Of a stretch of 64,000 nucleotides of DNA, positions 52,170 to 60,481 are shown piece by piece. A model generated the notes under the pieces. It did no database searches. It had not been told where the DNA came from and was given only the letters and a program-made list of their open reading frames with translations. A program made the translations under genes and the position numbers. How positions within the stretch are numbered: position 1 is the stretch's first letter; every line of letters starts with the position of its first letter. Origin of the DNA: Streptomyces sp. NBC_00554 (lineage in GTDB: Bacteria > Actinomycetota > Actinomycetes > Streptomycetales > Streptomycetaceae). The stretch lies in NCBI RefSeq assembly GCF_041431135.1, contig NZ_CP107799.1, positions 9,688,501 through 9,752,500 of the forward strand, written 5' to 3'.

Positions 52170-53740
52170 GCAAGGTTGCGAGTGCGGCGGGGGCCACGCC
52201 GCCGAACGGTTTCTGGGCCCAGGCCGCAGCGGACCCGGGGCGTACGGTCCTGATCACCCCGGACGGAGACGAGTGGACCGCCGGCCGGCTGCACGCCTCG
52301 GCCAACCAGCTGGTCCATGGCCTGCGCGCCGCCGGCCTCGCACGCGGCGACGCCTTCGCGGTCGTTCTCCCCAACAGCGTCGAGTTCTTCGTCGCCTACC
52401 TCGCTGCCTCCCAGGCGGGCTTCTATCTCGTCCCCGTCAACCACCACCTCGTCGGCCCCGAGATCGCCTGGATCGTCTCCGACTCGGGCGCCAAGGTGCT
52501 CATCGCGCACGAACGGTTCGCGGACGCCGCCCGCCATGCCGCCGACGAGGCCAAGCTCCCCGCCACGCAGCGTTACGCGGTCGGCTCGCTCGCGGGCTTC
52601 CGGCCGTACGCCGAACTCCTTGACGGACAGCCCGAGTCGGCGCCGGAGGACCGCACCCTCGGCTGGGTCATGAACTACACCTCGGGCACCACGGGCCGCC
52701 CCCGCGGCATCAGGCGCCCGCTGCCCGGCAAGCTCCCCGAGGAGACGTACCTCGGCGGCTTCCTCGGGATTTTCGGCATCAAGCCGTACGACGACAATGT
52801 GCACCTCGTCTGCTCGCCGCTCTACCACACCGCAGTGCTCCAGTTCGCGGGCGCGTCCCTGCACATCGGCCACCGGCTGGTGCTGATGGACAAGTGGACA
52901 CCCGAAGAGATGCTCCGTGTCATCGATGCCCATGCCTGCACGCACACTCATATGGTCCCGACCCAGTTCCACCGACTGCTCGCGTTGCCGGACCACATAA
53001 GGCAGGCGTACGACGTGTCGTCGATGCGGCATGCCATCCATGGCGCCGCGCCCTGCCCCGACCACGTGAAGCGGGCCATGATCGAGTGGTGGGGCGAGTG
53101 CGTCGAGGAGTACTACGCGGCCAGCGAGGGCGGCGGGGCCTTCGCGACCGCCGAGGACTGGCTGAAGAAGCCCGGCACGGTCGGTAAGGCCTGGCCGATC
53201 AGCGAACTCGCCGTCTTCGACGACGACGGCAACCGGCTGCCGCCCGGTGAACTCGGCACCGTCTACATGAAGATGAGCACCGGCGGATTCTCGTACCACA
53301 AGGACGAGAGCAAGACGAAGAAGAACCGCATCGGCGACTTCTTCACCGTCGGCGACCTCGGCCTCCTCGACGAGGACGGCTACCTCTTCCTCCGCGACCG
53401 CAAGATCGACATGATCATCTCGGGCGGGGTCAACATCTACCCGGCCGAGATCGAGGCCGCGCTGCTCACCCACCCCGCCGTCGCCGACGCGGCCGCCTTC
53501 GGTATCCCGCACGACGACTGGGGCGAGCAGGTCAAGGCGGTGGTCGAGGCCGCGCCCGGACATGAGCCCGGCGCCGCCCTCGCCGCGGACATCCTCGACC
53601 ACTGCGAACATCAACTCGCGGGGTACAAGCGCCCCAAGAGCGTCGACTTCATCGAGACGATGCCTCGCGATCCGAACGGGAAGCTCTATAAGCGGCGGCT
53701 GCGGGATCCGTATTGGGAGGGGCGCACCCGAGTGGTCTAG
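52166..53740 (+). CDS. Acyl-CoA synthetase (FadD family)
   Basis: This 524-aa ANL-superfamily ligase activates a carboxylic acid to its CoA thioester via an acyl-AMP. AMP-binding motifs are YTSGTTGRPRGIRR and YYAASEGGG; the hinge and A8 region is VGDLGLLDEDGYLFLRDRKIDMIISGGVNIYP; the catalytic Lys near the C-terminus is in RDPNGKLYKRRL. The GTG start overlaps the NMO stop. The stop codon shares CTAG with that of the convergent AlkZ-like gene. It is one of three acyl-CoA synthetases in the last 13 kb. Confidence 0.87.
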   Translation: MSKVASAAGATPPNGFWAQAAADPGRTVLITPDGDEWTAGRLHASANQLVHGLRAAGLARGDAFAVVLPNSVEFFVAYLAASQAGFYLVPVNHHLVGPEIAWIVSDSGAKVLIAHERFADAARHAADEAKLPATQRYAVGSLAGFRPYAELLDGQPESAPEDRTLGWVMNYTSGTTGRPRGIRRPLPGKLPEETYLGGFLGIFGIKPYDDNVHLVCSPLYHTAVLQFAGASLHIGHRLVLMDKWTPEEMLRVIDAHACTHTHMVPTQFHRLLALPDHIRQAYDVSSMRHAIHGAAPCPDHVKRAMIEWWGECVEEYYAASEGGGAFATAEDWLKKPGTVGKAWPISELAVFDDDGNRLPPGELGTVYMKMSTGGFSYHKDESKTKKNRIGDFFTVGDLGLLDEDGYLFLRDRKIDMIISGGVNIYPAEIEAALLTHPAVADAAAFGIPHDDWGEQVKAVVEAAPGHEPGAALAADILDHCEHQLAGYKRPKSVDFIETMPRDPNGKLYKRRLRDPYWEGRTRVV

Positions 53741-54876
53741 GCCAGCAGGAGTCGTGCCTGAAGGTTGGGAAGCTTGGCCCACCAGTGGTCGTAGCGGCTG
53801 TAGGCCCGGGGGTCGCGGTCGGCCAGCACCGTGGTCAGTGACCGCGCCTCCTCGGCGAGTGCCTCCCACGCCGCGGGCGGAAGGTCGTGGAAGGCCGTGG
53901 CCTCGATGCCGCCGTCAGCCGGGCGCCATACGCCGGCGACGTAGCCGTCGACCAGCAGGGTGGGCAACACGTCGCCGTTGTTGCGGGTCACCAGTCGTCG
54001 ATAGGTCGGCGGGATCATGCGGCTGCGGTCGGCGTAGGCCAGCAGGGTGCTGTCCCACATGGCCATGACCCGAGGCGGGGCCGGGGTGTCCGAGGGCGGG
54101 CGCGGGGCGCCGGGGATGTCGAACAGGCTGGTGCCGTCGGGTCCTTCGAACTGATCGAGGGAGCCGCCCAGTGCGCGTAGAGCCGCGCGGATCGGTGCGC
54201 GCTGCACCATGGCGAACTGGGCCACGTCCGCCACCGAGGCCGGACCGAACCCTTCCAGATAGCGCAGGACGAGCCTCTGCAGCGCCTGCGGTGCCGTCTC
54301 CCGCCCCGTGGGCACGGGCCCTGTCCGCGCCGCGACGTACGACGACCGGGTGTTGAACGACCACGGCCCGCCCGTCGGTACATGAAGCAGCGGTGCATAC
54401 GCCCGCAGCCCCCACCACGCCCCTGCCTTCTTCTCCGCCCCGAGCCGCTCCTCGACCCATTCCTGCATCTCGGCGGCCGTCCGCGGCCGGTCGGCGAACG
54501 CCAGCAGCTCCGGCACCAGTTCCTCGCCGTCCGCCGGAGTGAGCCCCGCCTCAGCGAAGCGGTAGCCCAGACGCGAGCCGTACAGCGTCGGCTGCATCGC
54601 CTCGCGGAACACTTGGTAGTCGTCGGCATGAACCGCGTGCAGCGTGATCCGCATCAGGGTCGCCTTGACGACCGCGCGGTCGGCGAAGGCGGCGTCCAGA
54701 TCGGCCAGGGAAAGGCCTTCGAGTCGGTTCCACAACGCGAGGTACGGCGAAGCGGGGTGCTGCGCCTGCAGCGCGACAACGCGACGCACCGCATCGACGA
54801 CGTTCAGCGGCTCCCGCTCCAGCAGGAGTTGGCGGCTCAGCGTGGCCCGGTTGAGCTCGCGCGCGGTGATCTTCAT
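53737..54876 (-). CDS. AlkZ/HTH_42-type winged-helix DNA glycosylase-like protein
   Basis: This 379-aa protein of the winged-helix DNA-binding family HTH_42 begins MKITARELNRATLSRQLLL. Its LQAQHPASPYLALWNRL holds the QxQ motif of the AlkZ-type glycosylases that unhook interstrand crosslinks or alkylated bases. Other family blocks are TLMRITLHAVHADDY, LLHVPTGGPWSF, FGPASVADVAQF and LLVDGYVAGVW. An ACAATC box just before the ATG and no Shine-Dalgarno suggest a leaderless transcript. AlkZ proteins protect producers of DNA-alkylating antibiotics, but family members without a cluster are common. Confidence 0.8.
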   Translation of the reverse strand: MKITARELNRATLSRQLLLEREPLNVVDAVRRVVALQAQHPASPYLALWNRLEGLSLADLDAAFADRAVVKATLMRITLHAVHADDYQVFREAMQPTLYGSRLGYRFAEAGLTPADGEELVPELLAFADRPRTAAEMQEWVEERLGAEKKAGAWWGLRAYAPLLHVPTGGPWSFNTRSSYVAARTGPVPTGRETAPQALQRLVLRYLEGFGPASVADVAQFAMVQRAPIRAALRALGGSLDQFEGPDGTSLFDIPGAPRPPSDTPAPPRVMAMWDSTLLAYADRSRMIPPTYRRLVTRNNGDVLPTLLVDGYVAGVWRPADGGIEATAFHDLPPAAWEALAEEARSLTTVLADRDPRAYSRYDHWWAKLPNLQARLLLA

Positions 54877-55070
54877 GGCGAGGATTGTGCCGGGGACCGA
54901 CGCGCGACCGCCAGGATGTTTCGCGAGCCTCTTCGGTGGGTCGGTGGGTCGGGTGACCGGGTGACGCGATTCCCGGTCGACCGGGGGAGGGGGGAGAGAG
55001 CTGCGCCCCCGGCCGCATGGTGATCCGAAGGACAGGTGCCGACCCTGGTAGCCCCGGGATACGGTCGAGC

Positions 55071-55454
55071 ATGCGATCTCGAACGAGCGGCATGTGGTGG
55101 GGGACCGCGCTCGAAGCGCCGGACCCGGGGGCCCTGGCCCGCTTCTACGCGGAACTGCTGGACTGGTCGATCGTGCACGAGGAGCCCGGCACGGCCGTCG
55201 TCGCTCCGCCGCAGGGGTCCGTCTACGTCGTCTTCCAGCAGGCCACCGGATACAGGCCGCCCGTGTGGCCACCGGCCGACGGGGAGCAGCGCCCGATGAT
55301 GCACTTCGACTTCCAGGTGGGCGACCTGGACGAGGCGGTCGCCGAGGCCGTCGCCATGGGAGCGTCCCTGGCGCCGGGTCAACCGCAGGACAACGTGCGC
55401 GTGCTCTTCGACCCGGCCGGGCATCCCTTCTGCCTGTGCCGCGATGACGGTTAG
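55071..55454 (+). CDS. VOC-family protein
   Basis: This 127-aa single-unit VOC/glyoxalase-fold protein has WWGTALEAPDPGALARFYAELLDW at the start, MMHFDFQVGDLDEAVAEAVAMGASL in the middle and FDPAGHPFCLCR at the end. The substrate is unknown. ATG 55071 is chosen because family sequence starts there; a TACGGT box just upstream hints at a leaderless or very short leader. An isolated gene between the AlkZ-like and CYTH genes. Confidence 0.78.
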   Translation: MRSRTSGMWWGTALEAPDPGALARFYAELLDWSIVHEEPGTAVVAPPQGSVYVVFQQATGYRPPVWPPADGEQRPMMHFDFQVGDLDEAVAEAVAMGASLAPGQPQDNVRVLFDPAGHPFCLCRDDG

Positions 55455-55560
55455 AGCTGGCTACTTGGCGGCTCATCCGCATGGACTCCACCATGTTCGG
55501 CAGCGCCTTCGATGCGGGAATCGGCATCGTCGTCGCGAAGTCTGAAGAAGGGAACGACCT

Positions 55561-56121
55561 GTGATCGAGGTGGAGTTGAAGGCGCGGGTTCGCTCGCCCG
55601 AGGCGGTCATGGGGCAGCTGGACGAGCGTGCTGAGGCTCGCCTCGAGGTGTACCAGGACACCTATTACGATCTGCCCGACGGCTTGCTGGAGAGACAGGA
55701 CCAGGAGTTGCGGGTGCGGACCGTCCGCAGCCCGAACGGCCTGCGGACGTTGCTGACGTTCAAGGACGCGACCGTCGACGAGGCCTCCGGCTCGAGGCCC
55801 GAGCGTGAAACCCGTGTTGAGGATTCCCAGGCGGCGCACGCCATCCTGCAGGGGCTCGGCTATGTTCCGGCGATCGCCTTCTCGAAGCGGTGCCGCAACT
55901 ACGACTTCGAGGCCCGCGGCCGACAGATGTTCGCCACGCTGGTCCGGGTTCCCGAGATCGACGGGACGTTCCTGGAGGTGGAAACCCTGGCGGCCGAGGA
56001 CGACTTCACGGCCGCGCTGGACGACGTACGCGCGGTCCTCGCCGAACTCGGTATCGGCCCTCAGGATCTGACGCGGGAGACGTACACGGGGGCGGTGGCG
56101 GCACAGCGCGGAGGACGATGA
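55561..56121 (+). CDS. CYTH-domain protein (class IV adenylyl cyclase/thiamine triphosphatase superfamily)
   Basis: This 186-aa CYTH/triphosphate-tunnel protein has the N-terminal signature VELKAR (ExExK type, EVELK), charged tunnel strands (QELRVRTVR, TLLTFKDAT, RPERETRVE, FSKRCRNYDF) and a C-terminal LEVETLA with acidic residues for metal. CyaB-type members may make cAMP or hydrolyse triphosphates or polyphosphate; the activity cannot be chosen from sequence. The GTG start has GAAGAAGGG upstream. The stop overlaps an in-frame ATG (56118) of the next gene, but that gene probably starts later. Confidence 0.8.
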   Translation: MIEVELKARVRSPEAVMGQLDERAEARLEVYQDTYYDLPDGLLERQDQELRVRTVRSPNGLRTLLTFKDATVDEASGSRPERETRVEDSQAAHAILQGLGYVPAIAFSKRCRNYDFEARGRQMFATLVRVPEIDGTFLEVETLAAEDDFTAALDDVRAVLAELGIGPQDLTRETYTGAVAAQRGGR

Positions 56122-56202
56122 GTCCGGCCGAGCACTGCCCGCCCGCACCATCGGGTGACCCCGGAGCCTTGGGGTGGGCGCTGCCGATCTACGTGCGTCA
56201 GC

Positions 56203-56232
56203 TTGACCTCCTTCGTGCGGCGGACCCAGGAT
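56203..56232 (+). promoter_or_regulatory. Promoter of the fadD gene, leaderless
   Basis: TTGACC (56203-56208), an 18-nt spacer and CAGGAT (56227-56232) form a good actinobacterial -35/-10 pair that would start RNA a few bases before, or at, the ATG at 56241. This supports a leaderless transcript and the shorter protein start. Confidence 0.55.
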
Positions 56233-56240
56233 CACGTGTC

Positions 56241-57734
56241 ATGAAGCCTGAACACGGCAGCACGGTTGACGGAGTCCTGCGGCGCAGCGCCCGGCGTGTC
56301 CCGGCTCGCGTCGCGGTCGACTACCGCGAGCGCTCCTGGACCTATGCGGAACTCGACGAGGCCGTCTCCCGCGCGGCGAGCGTGCTGCTGGAGCAAGGGC
56401 TCGACCCGGGCGACCGCGTCGGAGCCTACGGCCACAACTCGGACGTGTACCTCATCGGTTTCCTGGCCTGCGCCCGCGCGGGACTCGTACACGTGCCTGT
56501 CAATCAGAACCTGACCGGCGACGACCTCGCGTACATCGTCGGTCAGTCCGGCAGTTCGCTGGTCCTGGCCGACCCGGACCTCGCGGGTCAACTGCCGGAC
56601 GGTGTACGCACCTTGCCACTGCGCGACGCGGACGACTCACTGCTTGCGCGGCTGGACACGGCACCCGCCTACGACGGCGCCGAGCCGCGGAGCGAGACCC
56701 TCGTGCAGTTGCTCTACACCTCGGGCACCACCGCCCTGCCCAAGGGCGCGATGATGACGCACCGCGCCCTCGTGCACGAGTACCTCAGCGCGATCACCGC
56801 CCTCGACCTGAGCGCGGGGGACCGTCCCGTGCACTCGCTGCCGCTCTACCACTCGGCGCAGATGCACGTGTTCCTGCTGCCGTATCTCGCGGTCGGTGCG
56901 ACGAACATCATCCTCGACGGGCCCGACGCCGATCAGATCTTCGACCTGATCGAGGCCGGCCGCGCGGACAGCCTGTTCGCGCCGCCCACCGTGTGGATCG
57001 GCCTGTCGAACCGCCCCGACTTCGCTGCACGTGATCTGAGCGGACTGCGCAAGGCGTACTACGGGGCGTCGATCATGCCGGTGCCCGTTCTGGAACGGCT
57101 GCGCGAACGGCTGCCGAAGCTGGGCTTCTACAACTGCTTCGGCCAGAGCGAGATCGGTCCCCTGGCCACGGTCCTCGCGCCCGACGAGCACAAGGGGCGG
57201 ATGGACTCCTGCGGACGCCCGGTCCTGTTCGTCGACGCGCGGGTGGTCGACGAGAACGGCAAGGAGGTGCCCGACGGGACTCAGGGTGAAGTCATCTACC
57301 GCTCACCGCAGTTGTGCGAGGGCTACTGGGAGAAGCCGGAGGAGACGGCCGAGGCCTTCCGCGACGGCTGGTTCCACTCCGGGGACCTCGTCGTGCGGGA
57401 CGCCCACGGCTACTTCACCGTCGTCGACCGGGTGAAGGACGTCATCAACTCCGGTGGCGTACTGGTCGCTTCACGCCAGGTCGAGGACGCGCTGTACACG
57501 CATGAGGGAGTCGCCGAGGTGGCGGTGATCGGCCTCCCCGACGAGCGCTGGATCGAGGCGGTCACGGCGGTTGTCGTCCCCCGCGGTGAGGTCACCGAGG
57601 CCGAACTCCTCGCGCACGCACGGGAGAAGCTCGCGCACTTCAAGGCGCCGAAGAAGGTGCTGTTCGTGGACGAGTTGCCGCGCAATGCCAGCGGGAAGAT
57701 CCTCAAACGGGAGTTGCGGGAGCGGTTCGCCTGA
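56241..57734 (+). CDS. Acyl-CoA synthetase (FadD family)
   Basis: This 497-aa ANL ligase has the AMP-binding P-loop YTSGTTALPKGAMMTH, the motif YNCFGQSEIGPL, the hinge region GYFTVVDRVKDVINSGGVLVASRQVEDAL and a catalytic Lys in NASGKILKREL. Two starts compete. ATG 56118 has GGAGG and ATGA coupling to the CYTH gene. ATG 56241 has a leaderless-type promoter directly upstream and begins where family homology starts (STVDGVLRRSARRVPARVAVDYRERSWTYAEL). I prefer 56241. The stop lies in a hairpin shared with the convergent fadD19-like gene. Confidence 0.85.
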   Translation: MKPEHGSTVDGVLRRSARRVPARVAVDYRERSWTYAELDEAVSRAASVLLEQGLDPGDRVGAYGHNSDVYLIGFLACARAGLVHVPVNQNLTGDDLAYIVGQSGSSLVLADPDLAGQLPDGVRTLPLRDADDSLLARLDTAPAYDGAEPRSETLVQLLYTSGTTALPKGAMMTHRALVHEYLSAITALDLSAGDRPVHSLPLYHSAQMHVFLLPYLAVGATNIILDGPDADQIFDLIEAGRADSLFAPPTVWIGLSNRPDFAARDLSGLRKAYYGASIMPVPVLERLRERLPKLGFYNCFGQSEIGPLATVLAPDEHKGRMDSCGRPVLFVDARVVDENGKEVPDGTQGEVIYRSPQLCEGYWEKPEETAEAFRDGWFHSGDLVVRDAHGYFTVVDRVKDVINSGGVLVASRQVEDALYTHEGVAEVAVIGLPDERWIEAVTAVVVPRGEVTEAELLAHAREKLAHFKAPKKVLFVDELPRNASGKILKRELRERFA

Positions 57735-57764
57735 GACCCGGGCTTTTGTGCCCCGGGAGACTCA
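57732..57764. terminator. Bidirectional terminator containing both stop codons
   Basis: TGAG-A-CCCGGG, a 9-nt loop, then CCCGGG-AGA-CTCA forms a two-step stem. The TGA of the plus-strand fadD (57732-57734) and the TGA of the minus-strand fadD19-like gene (57762-57764) are the two outer arms, so one hairpin ends both transcripts in a 27-bp gap. Confidence 0.65.
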
Positions 57765-59384
57765 GTCGGCCGACTCCACCGCCACCGACCGTGCCCACCG
57801 ATAGTCCGCCTTCCCACTCGGTGACCGCTGGATGGTCTCCGTGATGACGAGCTGGCGCGGGATCTTGTAGCCCGCGAGGTGGGTGCGACAGTGGGTCTGG
57901 ATGTCGTCCAGGGACGGGTGGTCCGCGCCACGGCGGAGTTGGACCACCGCTGCCACGTGGTTGCCCCACTTCTCGTCCGGTACGCCGGCGACGAGGGCGT
58001 CGTAGACGTCCGGATGGGACTTGAGGGCCTGTTCGACCTCTTCCGGATAGACCTTCTCGCCGCCGGTGTTGATGCACTGGGAGCCGCGGCCGAGGACGGT
58101 GACGATGCCCTCCTCGTCGACGGTGGCCATGTCGCCGAGGAGTACCCAGCGCTCGTCGCCCTTCTGGAAGAAGGTCTCGGCGGTCTTCTTCGGGTCGTTG
58201 TAGTAGCCGAGGGGCACGTGGCCGCGCTGTGCCACCCGCCCCGGTTCGCCGACCGCGACCGGCTCGTAGGTGGCCGGATCCACCACCTGGGTACGGGAGT
58301 TGACGCGGATCCGGAAACCCCGCTCCGGCCCCGAGTCGGCCGTCGCCGTGCCGTTGAAGCCCGACTCCGACGAGCCGAAGTTGTTCAGCAGCATCACGTT
58401 CGGCACGAGCGTCTGGAACTGCTCGCGCACGGTCTCCGACATGATCGCGCCGGACGAGGACACGCTGAACATGGAGGAGCAGTCGGTGCCCTTCAAGGGG
58501 CCATTCAGTGCGTCGATCAGTGGCCGCAGCATCGCGTCGCCGACCAGGGACACACTGGTGACCTTCTCCTTCTCGATCGTCCGCAGTACTTCCTCCGGCA
58601 CGAACTTGCGGTGGATCACGATGCGTTGACCGAAGTTGAAGCCGATGAAGGCGGTGAGTGTCGAGGTGCCGTGCATCAGCGGGGGAGTGGGGAAGAAGGT
58701 GATGCCCTCGCCTCCGGCCGCGACGCGCTCTGCCAGCTCCTCCGGGCTCTTGACCGGCTCGCCCGTCGGGGCCCCACCGCCCAACCCGGAGAAGAAAAGG
58801 TCTTCCTGACGCCACATCACACCCTTGGGCATTCCGGTCGTGCCGCCGGTGTAGATGATGAACTGGTCGTCCGCCGAGCGCGCCGGGAAACCCCGCTCGG
58901 GGGATCCGGCGGCCTCCGCGTCGGCGAAGTCCACTAGGGGCGGCGAAGCAGCAGTGGACGTGGGTGCCGTCCCCACGCGTATGAGATGCCGCAGGGCCGA
59001 GGCTCGCGGCAGCGCCGCCGCCACCCGCTCCGTGAACTCCGCGTCGAACACCAGGGCCACCAGATCCGCGTCCCGGTAGAGGTAGACCAACTCCTCTTCC
59101 ACATAGCGGTAGTTCACGTTGACCGGGACGATCCGCGCCTTCAGGCAGGCCAGCACGGTCTGCAGGTACTCGATGCCGTTGTAGAGGTGCAGCCCGAGGT
59201 GCTCGCCGGGGCGGACGCCGCTGTCGATCAGATGGTGCGCGATGCGGTTCGCGGCCGCGTCCAACTGCGCGTACGTCAGCCGGCGTTCCGCGCCCGTGCC
59301 GGGGTGGTCGATGTACACGAGTGCCTCGCGGTCGGGGACCACGTCGACGACCGACTCGAACAGGTCGGCAAGGTTGTACTCCAC
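57762..59384 (-). CDS. fadD19: FadD19-like steroid side-chain acyl-CoA synthetase
   Basis: This 540-aa ANL ligase contains the sequences typical of mycobacterial/rhodococcal FadD19, which activates C24/C27 steroid side-chain acids: NVNYRYVEEEL, YTGGTTGMPKGVMWR, PTPPLMHG, GDAMLRPLIDAL, GSSESGFNGT, LGRGSQCINTGGEKVYPEEVE and the C-terminal RSPSGKADYRWA. GTG 59384 has AGGAGGAG 2-9 nt upstream. It is divergent from an EchA19-like gene with a palindromic operator between them. The substrate assignment is by homology and context. Confidence 0.82.
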   Translation of the reverse strand: MEYNLADLFESVVDVVPDREALVYIDHPGTGAERRLTYAQLDAAANRIAHHLIDSGVRPGEHLGLHLYNGIEYLQTVLACLKARIVPVNVNYRYVEEELVYLYRDADLVALVFDAEFTERVAAALPRASALRHLIRVGTAPTSTAASPPLVDFADAEAAGSPERGFPARSADDQFIIYTGGTTGMPKGVMWRQEDLFFSGLGGGAPTGEPVKSPEELAERVAAGGEGITFFPTPPLMHGTSTLTAFIGFNFGQRIVIHRKFVPEEVLRTIEKEKVTSVSLVGDAMLRPLIDALNGPLKGTDCSSMFSVSSSGAIMSETVREQFQTLVPNVMLLNNFGSSESGFNGTATADSGPERGFRIRVNSRTQVVDPATYEPVAVGEPGRVAQRGHVPLGYYNDPKKTAETFFQKGDERWVLLGDMATVDEEGIVTVLGRGSQCINTGGEKVYPEEVEQALKSHPDVYDALVAGVPDEKWGNHVAAVVQLRRGADHPSLDDIQTHCRTHLAGYKIPRQLVITETIQRSPSGKADYRWARSVAVESAD

Positions 59385-59492
59385 CGCTCCTCCTGACCCC
59401 GGACGACTTTGGCGGCCCATCGGCTCGGCGCCATCGGCTCGACGGTCATCAGAGCAAAGCCGGACCCAACTGTGAAGGGTCCGCGCAGAAGA

Positions 59493-59514
59493 AATCTGAC
59501 TACCTGTCAGAAAA
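59493..59514. promoter_or_regulatory. Shared acyl-CoA-gene operator, copy 2
   Basis: AATCTGAC-TACCTG-TCAGAAAA contains the perfect dyad TCTGAC-TACCT-GTCAGA. It lies 109 nt above the fadD19-like start and 122 nt above the echA19-like start in the 251-bp divergent region. Its 16 outer bases equal those at 50996-51017. Confidence 0.72.
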
Positions 59515-59635
59515 CTCTTGTACTGGCTCCGCGCCTCCTGCAACCTGTTCTCGCATCCGAGACGGTCGGAGACGACTGCACGACCGGAGGCGACCGGAGA
59601 CGGTCCGGGACGGTCCCAGACGGGGAGGAAGCCAA

Positions 59636-60436
59636 ATGGGTGGTACAGAACACCTCACCGTGCAGCGCGAAGGCGCCACACTGGTACTCACGCTCAACAG
59701 GCCCGAGGCCAAGAACGCGCTCTCGCTGCCGATGCTGGTCGGCCTGTACGACGGCTGGATCGAGGCCGACGAGGACGACGCGATCCGCTCGATCGTGCTC
59801 ACCGGTGCGGGGGGCGCCTTCTGCGCCGGGATGGACCTCAAGGCGCTGGCAGGCCAGGGCATGGACGGCCAGCAGTACCGGGACCGGATGAAGGCGGACC
59901 CGGATCTGCACTGGAAGGCGATGCTCCGTCACCACCGTCCCCGCAAGCCGGTGATCGCCGCCGTCGAAGGGCACTGCGTCGCGGGCGGCACCGAGATCCT
60001 CCAGGGCACCGACATCCGTGTCGCCGGCCAGTCGGCCACCTTCGGGCTCTTCGAGGTGCGGCGAGGCCTGTTCCCGATCGGCGGCTCGACGGTCCGCCTC
60101 CAGCGGCAGATCCCGCGCACCCACGCCCTCGAAATGCTGCTCACCGGCCGCCCGTACACGGCGCGGGAAGCCGCCGACATCGGCCTGATCGGGCATGTCG
60201 TCCCCGACGGCACCGCCCTGGAGAAGGCCCTCGCGATTGCCGAGCAGATCAACGCCTGTGGCCCGCTGGCCGTCGAGGCCGTCAAGGCATCCGTGTACGA
60301 GACCGCCGAGATGACCGAGACCGACGGGCTCGCCGCCGAACTGGCCCGCGGCTGGCCGGTCTTCGACACCGCCGACGCCAAGGAGGGGTCCCGGGCCTTC
60401 GCCGAGAAGCGCCCGCCCGTCTACCGGCGCGCCTGA
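59636..60436 (+). CDS. echA19: EchA19-like enoyl-CoA hydratase
   Basis: This 266-aa crotonase-fold protein has the oxyanion loop GAGGAFCAGMDLKAL and the stretch AGGTEILQGTDIRVAGQSATFGLFE, which matches mycobacterial EchA19, the hydratase for unsaturated steroid side-chain CoA esters; catalytic Glu candidates lie in GTEILQG and LFEV. A C-terminal DAKEGSRAFAEKRPP block is typical. GGGGAGGAA precedes the ATG. It heads a tight five-product run (DUF35, two thiolase-like) on the plus strand. Confidence 0.85.
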   Translation: MGGTEHLTVQREGATLVLTLNRPEAKNALSLPMLVGLYDGWIEADEDDAIRSIVLTGAGGAFCAGMDLKALAGQGMDGQQYRDRMKADPDLHWKAMLRHHRPRKPVIAAVEGHCVAGGTEILQGTDIRVAGQSATFGLFEVRRGLFPIGGSTVRLQRQIPRTHALEMLLTGRPYTAREAADIGLIGHVVPDGTALEKALAIAEQINACGPLAVEAVKASVYETAEMTETDGLAAELARGWPVFDTADAKEGSRAFAEKRPPVYRRA

Positions 60437-60481
60437 TCTCCGAAAGAGACTCGCGCCTGACCTCCGAAGGAGACATCCGGG

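Noticed and set aside
59581..59625. Short GACGG/CGACCGGAG direct repeats before the echA19-like gene.
   Set aside because: The units are irregular and short. They look like local G/C-rich slippage rather than an operator; the dyad at 59493 is far better.
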